Shown here piece after piece: positions 56,401 through 64,000 of a DNA stretch of 64,000 nt (its first letter is position 1; every line of letters begins with the position of its first letter). The stretch comes from Syngnathus acus (lineage: Eukaryota > Chordata > Actinopteri > Syngnathiformes > Syngnathidae), in the NCBI RefSeq assembly GCF_901709675.1, contig NC_051104.1:188001-252000 (forward strand), given 5' to 3'. Made by a program: the position numbers and the translations under genes. A model generated the notes under the pieces. That model saw only the letters and a list, made by a program, of their open reading frames with translations, searched no databases and was not told where the DNA came from.

Positions 56401-59400
56401 AAAATATAGTTTATATATCGTTGTATGGGCCTGCGGAATAATTTGAACTGCGGCGCGGCACACGGCATTGTTGACAAAGGACGATCGATAAAAGACGAGA
56501 AATTTGATCGATGGATTTAATGATTTGGAGTGACACAAATGGTTTGATAATATTGTTGTTTATGTGATAGTTATTTAAAATATAGTTTATATATCGTTGT
56601 ATGGGCCTGTGGAATAATTTGAACTGCGGCGCGGCACACGTCATTGTTGACAAAGGACGATCTATGGATTTAATGAATTGGAGTGACACAGATGGTTTTA
56701 TAAACGTGTTATTTATGTAATAGTTTTTTTTAAATAACTGAATGTTACGTCAGGCCCGTTCTCAGCTCCTCGTTTGTGTTTGTCACGTTAGCATACCGTA
56801 TCGTTTAGCCTGTTTGTCGAATAAATTGCCCCCCAAAATGCGACTTATACTCCGGAACGACTTATATATGTTTTTTTTCACATTTTTGGGCATTTTATGG
56901 CTGGTGCGACTTATACTCCGGAGCGACTTATAGTCCGAAAATTACGGTACTAATTACTGAAGGCAGAAACGGCAAGGCTCTGAAAATCATCTCCCTGTGT
57001 CGTGAAAGCTGTTGTCGCTAGACGGCCTTTTCCTCGTCACACTGCGGCCATTGTGGAGCGCCGGGACACACAATGCTCGGCGGTGACAGCGGCGGACAAT
57101 GGATAAACATGGAGCGAGGCACAGAAAACAAGTGAGATGTATAAAAACCTGCGGGGCAGTCGGCCGTGTAAACACAGAGGAACTCCAGCACCGCATCCAT
57201 GATGGAGTTGTCCAATAGGAGCCAAGGCCAAAGGGCATGCAACACTGCTGTGAGGCTTGTATCTCTGGCTAACTCCTACACAAATGGAAAAGACAAAAGT
57301 CCACAAAATGATGTGAACGCCACAACCAGCATGAAGTTGAGATTGATGTTAAGGCATTCCATCCACATTTTAGGAGGGGGAGAGCCTCATTTACAAGCAC
57401 AGCGTTGGGTACTCAGATGAACCATTTCAAACCAATTAGCAGCGGGGAATTAAAAGGCAAGACACAGAGGCTCACTTTGCATTCCCGGTTGCAGTAGAGA
57501 GCACTCCGCAGGATCTCCACAGTCAGCTTAACCTCCTTCAAGTAGCCTTCTTCCTGATGAGAAAAAAAGACAAGTCAAATTACGCAAGCATTTGCAGTGG
57601 TCACATTCTCCGCCCCCCTCACCTTTTTGCGGTGGGAAGTCTTGTCGCCTCGGAGTGACTCCAGGTTGAGCTGAGAGCGAGTCTGCTTCATCTGATCCAC
57701 GCAGCTCTCAATTATTCCAGCTGGGGCACAAGCACAACCGCATACGAAGGAATTTCACATAGCGCTAATAAAATAGAATAGAATAGTGTGCTTTTGTGAA
57801 AATGTTAAGCTACCTGTAGCGGCGTGGTTCTGGGCAGCGGCACTGCTGGCCAGTAGAGCCATCAGAGCTTTGGCCGTCAACTTTTTAAGTGGATCATGAA
57901 GGCACCTCCTTTCAAAGCTCTAAAAAAATAAAAACGAACCCCACAAAGATAGGTGGATTTTTTTTTTTTTTCTTCAAGGATGACCACACACCTCTGTCCT
58001 CACCTGCAGCAGCACATCGCAAAGCTGGCCCGCTGACGGACCGCCAAGCACGTCAACCAAAGTGACGCCTTGGTCTGAACTCAAAGGCCTGACGACTCCT
58101 CGCCTTTTAGTCTCCTGCGCCAAAATCGTGCAAAGAAAATGCAAAGCCGCTCCGTGCAGGTGAGAGTTCACAAACTTCTCGTGCACACACACTGAGAGCG
58201 TTCCTGGGATGAATAAAAAGTAGAGGTCGTGATTGATGATTCCTGCTATTCCTCATTCATCAATATCACAAACAATACCTGTGAGCATCCGCCAGTGTCT
58301 CCCCAATGCGGCGGAAACAGATGGATACACGGTAAAACTGTCCCTCTTCACCAGAGTAGCCATGAGCGTAAACACATCCGCCCAGCACGCCAGGACGGCG
58401 TCCCGCGCGTCCGCATCTGGGTTTTAAACATGTCGCCAATAAAAGGACTGATAATAACATTTGCGATGATCCAAAAGGTCATACCTAATCCTTCCGCGCT
58501 GAGCGTGAGCGCTGCCGCGAGGTTGGACAACAATTGTTTCACAAAGTCCGACTGGCTGATCAAGTCTTGGCTGAGCGAGACGCACGATTGCAGCAGCTTG
58601 GAGAAGCCAGACAGGAAGTGAAGAAGCGTGACAAGCTGATCATAGACAAGAATAAGAGACAATTAAATCCCCAAACAGTTTGAGCTAAAAAAACATTTCT
58701 TGACTGTCACCTGACTCTTGATGTCTTCTCTCTCTCCAGGAAGAACGTTGGGTGCCTTCATTTCACTCAGACATTTCTCAATTGGCTCCACAGCCACCAA
58801 GCTAAGAGAAAATACATTAGAATGTGCTCAAAGAATTGAATTTATTATTAATTTAGCTTCTTACCCCGCCAACACGCACAGGAGCCGCTTCTGTCGAATC
58901 GCCATCAGGGTCAAATCTGGCATGATGGCCAGTAAATTTGTCAGCAGGCCACAGTGGGCCGCCAGGAGGTCAGGGGTAACCATGATGACCGGCTGCGTAG
59001 ACGAGGACTGACGCCGTTGGAGGTCTTGCGAAGCGACAGAGTCCCTTGTGTCGATGTCACTTTGGCCTAAGAGATGTCATAAATCCGCAAAAATTGGGAA
59101 AGAGTTAAAATTGGTAAAAGCATTTTAAGGAATTTCAAGAGTGGGTTACCTCGCGCCATTAGCCTGTTAGCAGGAACATCTGCCGTGAAGCTGGTGGGGG
59201 ATGCAGCACCGGAGGTCTCAGACTCTGAACGTCTTACCTGGAATAAAAGACACACATTTAAATTTCAATGTTCATTTGTGTGTCAGTGGGCAGTGGGTTA
59301 AAAAAAATAATTAAGCCAACCGAGGTACTGGACGTGGACAAGGAGCTGGGAGGTCTGCTGGAGTTGGCAGCCTGTGCTGCCGCTGCGGCACTTCTCCAAA

Positions 59401-62400
59401 ACAGCAGAGAATCGTCCGAAACTGGATGTGCGCAAAAGAGTCATACGCATATTTTAAACTTTTAAATGCTCAGTTGTTCAGTTCTTTTTTTTTCTTAAAG
59501 AGCTGGGTGGAAAAACTGCCAAGTCTAACATGTGACATCATGAGTGAGCGAAACCTACCAAATGAAGCACCGTCCCGTGGCCCGAGTCGACTGGCGGGCC
59601 CAGCGACAGGTTTTTGCAGGTGAAAAGTGTACCTGCCTTTGTAACAGGCAGAGGCAGACAGCGCGACGTGCTGGAAATACTGAGAGTGGTAAAGCAGAGC
59701 CTGGAGAGCGGGAAGACCCACCAAAGACACACCAGACACCTCATTGGGGACGCAAGGATGCTGGCGGAGTGACAAACACAAAGATAAGCACAGGATGTTA
59801 TTTGGGCATGGAGAGAAATATGCAAAGTTATCTGAACCCTGGACTTTGGAATTTGTGAGTCAGATCAATTCTCAATGTTTTCACTGGTCATGCTTTATTC
59901 ATTTATTAGTTTCCTTCTAAGAGAAGTGTCCCAAAAAGATGCTTTTGATGTTCCTATAGATCTTTGAACTTGAGTGAGAGTGCTGGAGGGCCTGAGAACC
60001 CGGTTGTGCTTCAATTCAAGCAACTACCCCCTTGCTCTGAACCCTGTGGGGCTCAACAAGAGACCAAATGGAAGTTAAGAATAAAAAGCTTTGAGGGGAC
60101 AAAGAAGAGAGGGGATGGGGGGACGCTGGCAGAGCTGCTGACCTGCCAGTGGGAGTACTTGGCCTCTTCTGCATTGGCAGGCATGGGCATCACCAGCAGG
60201 TTCTGCAGGATAAACGCAGCCTGGACACACAACCACAGCGAGGAAAACAAAACAGTTACTTTGAAGTTGGAATGTCTCCACAAGCGCCCTCTGCCGGCCG
60301 TGTGCTGCTAGTACATGTTTATACTTCTCAGCCCAACATTCACAATAATGTTTTTTTTTTTTTTGGTTATTCATCTACCTCTCTGCGGACCATGCTGCTC
60401 TCATGCTGATCAAGGAGGATGTTGAGCAAGGTGCCCCACAGGCCTTCGCTGATGTTCTGGCAGCTGGCGCACAGAGCCTGGCACCCGCTCTCCACCGACG
60501 ACAGAGCGGCGCCTAAACCCAAACTGGCAAATCTCACCTTCGGGAAAAATGTCGAGAGAAATTCTAATTAGATGGAATCACACAGAAAAAAATCTTTATG
60601 TGTTGGTAACCCATCGAGACTGAACCCATGTTGTGTGGGAGCTTATTTTTGGTAACGAGTGACGTGACGTCGCTGTCACGCACTCCTTTACCTTTAAAGT
60701 CTAACTTCTTGTGATGTTCTTTTGGGGTTTTCAGCTTGTCCCCGAAAGCCGAGAATCTACAAATGATCACTTTGTGACAGAGCTGGGAGCGATGGTGAGC
60801 AAGCTGAATACTAAAAAGCCCCGGCTTGCCTGTATGTTTTCATAAAATGCCTCAGAGGTGACGAGAGCCACGGGACAGCCATACCTCCTGATCCCTGTCC
60901 ACCCAGAGAGGAACCAGCCAGGCCAAACCCATTTGAGAGTCGTTTGGTTCCTCGGTGCTGCTCTCATTCCCCAAAGACCACATGGAAATGATGTCCTGCT
61001 CCAGACATAAGGAAAACATTGGCTTGCTTGAAGTCAATGTTTTAATAATGTGCAGACTGGTGCTTGCAAAATAGCAATAACAGACAGCGCAAGGTCAACT
61101 TCAAGATTACTTTTAAAACTTTTCCACATAAATATTTGAGGTAACTAGACATTAGAAATAAGACGTTGCAGCTCACCTTGTCCTCGCTCTCGGCGATCAT
61201 CTCGTGAGACAAGTGAAGCAAGCAGACGACGGCATTCTTGGTCACGCCTTTGCCCATGAACGACATGGAGTTGCCACCCCACTTCACGTAAAAAGACGAG
61301 ATCACCTGTGAAGAAAAGAGAGAGGTCCTAAGGTGAGCCCCAATGTGACATGATACAAGAAAGAACACACTCAGTTGGAAGCTAACATATGCTCATCAGG
61401 TTTAATACAGCCAAGACTAATTAAGCTGTTTTGATGTGCCATCAGAATGGGAGAGCAGATGAAGGGCGAATAGCTCAGGTAGCCGGCGGAGCTTTAGGGC
61501 CCTTCAGAGCCACGAGGAACATGCACAAAAAGGTACATGACATATTCACATGCTTTACTTGTGATTAATTAAATAAATTTCCATGTAAAGCACGCTGATC
61601 CTTAGACATTCAGCTCTGTGAACTGAGCTCAATGATAAATATATAAAATCGTGTTAGGCGCAGACCTCGAGCAAGCCGCTGAGAAACTTGGCGCAGAGGG
61701 TGGCGGGCGAAAAGTCAAGGCAGTGCAAACTCCAGCCAGACTGGGCTGTCAGGCTGACGATACCCTGCAGAGTTCTCTCCAGGCTGGGGAGGCCATAGTA
61801 GTGCGGGGCATCAGACAGCCGCAAGCTCTGAAGCAAGCCGAGTGCCAGCTGGCTCTTGAACGGACCGGCTCGTGCCAAACATAGCCTGCAACCGCAGAGA
61901 GGACAGGCAATGGAAAATGCCTCAACGTGATGGATGGCCTCAACCTTATCTTACCTGTCTGACGTGCGCATCAGCTGGCTGAGCACGTTTTTAAAGAGAC
62001 CGGTGAGCTCTCGCTGTAATTTCTGGCTAACGTAGTTCTTCACGTCCTCTGGTTCTTCTGAGTCTTGATCTGGGGTGGCAGGCTCCGCACCAGGCAGCAA
62101 ATTAAGGAGGGAAACGCTTTCCTAGAGGGGTGAAGAGTTTAACAGAAATGCGCATAGTGCTTCTTTACTGGGCTTTTCTAAAAAATCAAATCTATTGTAG
62201 ATGCTGTCTACCTCATTGAGAAGCAGCTCCAACATCCAGCGCAGGTCCTTGTCCTCGGGGTCGGTGCAGCGCACGCGCGCATCTTTGAAGTATGCGTTCA
62301 GAAATGCAACAACGTATGCCAGCAGCCTCTCGTCTTCCACAGACGCCGGACGCACCTGGAGAAACCTGCGGGGGAGAAAGAGCAACGTGGCTGACAGTTG

Positions 62401-63776
62401 ATGACATTTAAGAGATTGTCTTGACTTGGTTGCGATGTGTGTTTGTACCTGGTGACGGCGGCCTGCCAGCTGAGCGACTGTAGTGTTTCTCTACACCTGT
62501 AGCTGGCCGCGTAAGGGACGGCCATTCTTTCGATCAACAAGTAGATGTTGAGCCTGGAGAGGGCGGCGATCACCGAATTGTGTCCCGCTGCCGTGACCAC
62601 GGCCTGGATGCAGTCCTGAAGGGCGCGGGGGAGGTGGGTTGCCCGCAGACACGCCACCTGGACCTCCGAAAGCTTCAGGTCACCATGGAATCTGAGGCAT
62701 GAACAATGTGTGATTGTAAAACTAAGAGGCACCTCTAGGGGGCGCCAGAGAACTTCAACTTCTCGGTGTAGCAGCTTAAAAAATGTTTTTTTTTTTTTCA
62801 AGAAAGGGTCCACATATTAAATTAATTAGATTAGTAAAGTCAGTATGATGACAGAAACAGCAAAGCAAATTACTCAGCGTTGCCGGTCAAGCCGTGGAAT
62901 TCCTCAAGCAGGTTGTCGACGCTGCAGTGCCAGGCGACATTCCACGCTAACTGTAAGGTTTGACAGGCAGGCGCTAAGGCCAGAATATCTGAGGTGGGCA
63001 TCAGGACGCAACGATACGGGCTGACGCCGTGATGGATCACGGCCTGGAAAGGCATCTTGTATCTTAAAAGAGAAAGTTGAGTTAGACAGCGATCAAATTA
63101 ATACAGCCATCTTAAAGTTTACCTGCGAACTACTGACACTGGGAGAGAGAATGTCGGGAGAGGGCCATCGGTGGCTGATTTGTCCGACCTAATAAGCCCC
63201 CAGCAAAAAACAAAAAACGTGAAAGGTATAGCCAACATTCTGCATATGATAGTGAGAAATCAAACTCACCATATTGCCATGCTGCTTATTTCATCAAAGA
63301 GCAGCAAACTCATAAGAACGGCAGCCTCGCCCCCGTTGTTTTTGTTTGCCTTCATGATTAGAGATGCTATGCACAACACAGAGCATGCAAACCAATTTTC
63401 TATGTGCTGTGTGTCCAAACGTTGAGATGTCTTTTTTTTTTTTTTTTTTTTAATCAACGCACCTCGGAGCAGAGTGATGAGCAGCAGGTTGCGTTGCGCC
63501 AGGCTGTTCCGCAAAGCTGGATCAGCGTACGCCAGTTTCCTCAGGATAGATATGCAAGGCTCCAGTATGCAGTCCAAGCTCTGCACAGAAGGACAACAAA
63601 TATTTACAAAATGAGCAACCGGGGCTATTTCCATGTCTTGAATCACTGCAGTGATGCTTTATTGTTTTGTTAGAGCGGGTTTGGCTTTACCTTATTACCG
63701 TTGACACTGTCAGTGAGGAAAGAAATAACTCTGTCAGTTATTCCGAGCTTCTTCAGGACCGGATGCATTGTTGTCG
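53474..63776 (-). CDS. rttn: rttn (rotatin), 3' 30 coding exons, partial
   Basis: Exons: 63776-63691, 63580-63463, 63366-63270, 63188-63123, 63062-62874, 62691-62449, 62365-62212, 62121-61955, 61885-61666, 61305-61177, 60995-60885, 60537-60379, 60220-60143, 59760-59559, 59421-59321, 59237-59150, 59066-58865, 58801-58711, 58635-58485, 58416-58279, 58203-58004, 57919-57814, 57720-57623, 57553-57476, 57275-57149, 54684-54500, 54429-54156, 54059-53956, 53710-53641, 53553-53474. All have GT/AG sites and the phases close, giving about 1,369 codons to the stop, roughly the C-terminal 60% of a rotatin-sized protein. The sequence is helical and leucine-rich, as expected for armadillo-like repeats ([47 protein letters not shown]). 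Rotatin is a centrosomal protein needed for centriole assembly and left-right patterning. The 5' exons lie beyond 64000. Identification rests on these motifs and on the dok6-cd226 synteny. Confidence 0.88.
54685..57148 (-). other. rttn: Largest rttn intron in the window
   Basis: This 2.5-kb intron contains the TIR element at 56007-56947. Elsewhere it is AT-rich with no recognised gene. Confidence 0.75.
56007..56947. mobile_element. TACCGTAATTTTCGG-family element in rttn intron
   Basis: The ends CCGTAATTTTCGGACTATAA and AGTCCGAAAATTACGG are flanked by TA. It is near-identical to 21140-21942, but the internal module of about 170 bp (TTTGATCGATGGATTTAATG, ATGGGCCTG(C/T)GGAATAATTTG) is present in one extra copy (about 56316-56470 and 56490-56640), and part of the right block is deleted. 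Confidence 0.85.
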
Positions 63777-64000
63777 CTACGGATAAGGAAAACCAAAATC
63801 AACAGTCAATCCCACACAATTGGAAATTTGGTTATTGAGTCGTTTGTGGGCGGGGCTTGACATAACAGTCAGTTGGCGATGCCATGCTTATATTTGAGAG
63901 CACGACTGGCTACGCATACTTAAAACGGCTTTTCACAAATAGATGGTTCATTTGTCAGGGCTTTAAGATTTCATACAATAAAACAAACATCAGTTCAAAG
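63777..64000 (-). other. rttn: Right-edge rttn intron
   Basis: Upstream of the acceptor TTATCCGTAG no further exon is seen before the window ends. Confidence 0.6.

Overview
The window is nuclear DNA of a ray-finned fish, most likely a percomorph teleost. The evidence is three intron-containing vertebrate genes in the order dok6, cd226, rttn (the same neighbours as DOK6, CD226 and RTTN on human 18q22), plus repeats typical of teleost genomes: tRNA-derived SINEs with ATGG tails, L2- and Rex3/RTE-type LINEs, a BEL/Pao retrotransposon, and many hAT, Tigger-like and other short TIR elements. The species cannot be fixed from the sequence alone.

Layout. 1-2800: 3' part of a BEL/Pao retrotransposon (pol RNase H and integrase, then a 3' LTR), inserted antisense into a broken hAT/DUF4371 transposase gene (2801-3575). 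3780-5700: AT-rich tandem repeat field with about 18 copies of an ETS-like GGAAGTG motif. 5727-14250: mostly transposon debris (two internally deleted L2-type copies, a Tigger-like MITE, an L2 3' fragment, a large TACCGTAA-type TIR element, an internally deleted Rex3/RTE LINE). 14263-17471: unannotated DNA leading into the dok6 5' region. 17472-49106 (+): dok6, eight coding exons encoding 340 aa, with an intron 1 of about 19.7 kb filled with MITEs, SINEs and hAT elements. Intron 2 (37312-43344) carries a 4.55 kb foldback-type transposon (37984-42538). Its long inverted arms are built of tandem repeats, and between them lie a transposase-like ORF and a second ORF with the Cys and His boxes of a ubiquitin-specific-protease-like fold. 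This is the most unusual object in the window. 49800-53157 (-): cd226, an Ig-superfamily receptor that converges on dok6. 53474-63776 (-): the 3' 30 coding exons of rttn (rotatin), about 1,369 codons, running off the right edge. The rttn poly(A) signal lies only about 200 bp upstream of the cd226 start codon.

The three host genes do not form a functional pathway; they are a conserved syntenic block (an adaptor for receptor tyrosine kinases, an immune receptor, a centriole protein). Exon boundaries were placed by reading GT/AG sites and checking that codon phase closes from exon to exon. Family names come from recognised motifs, not from a database search.
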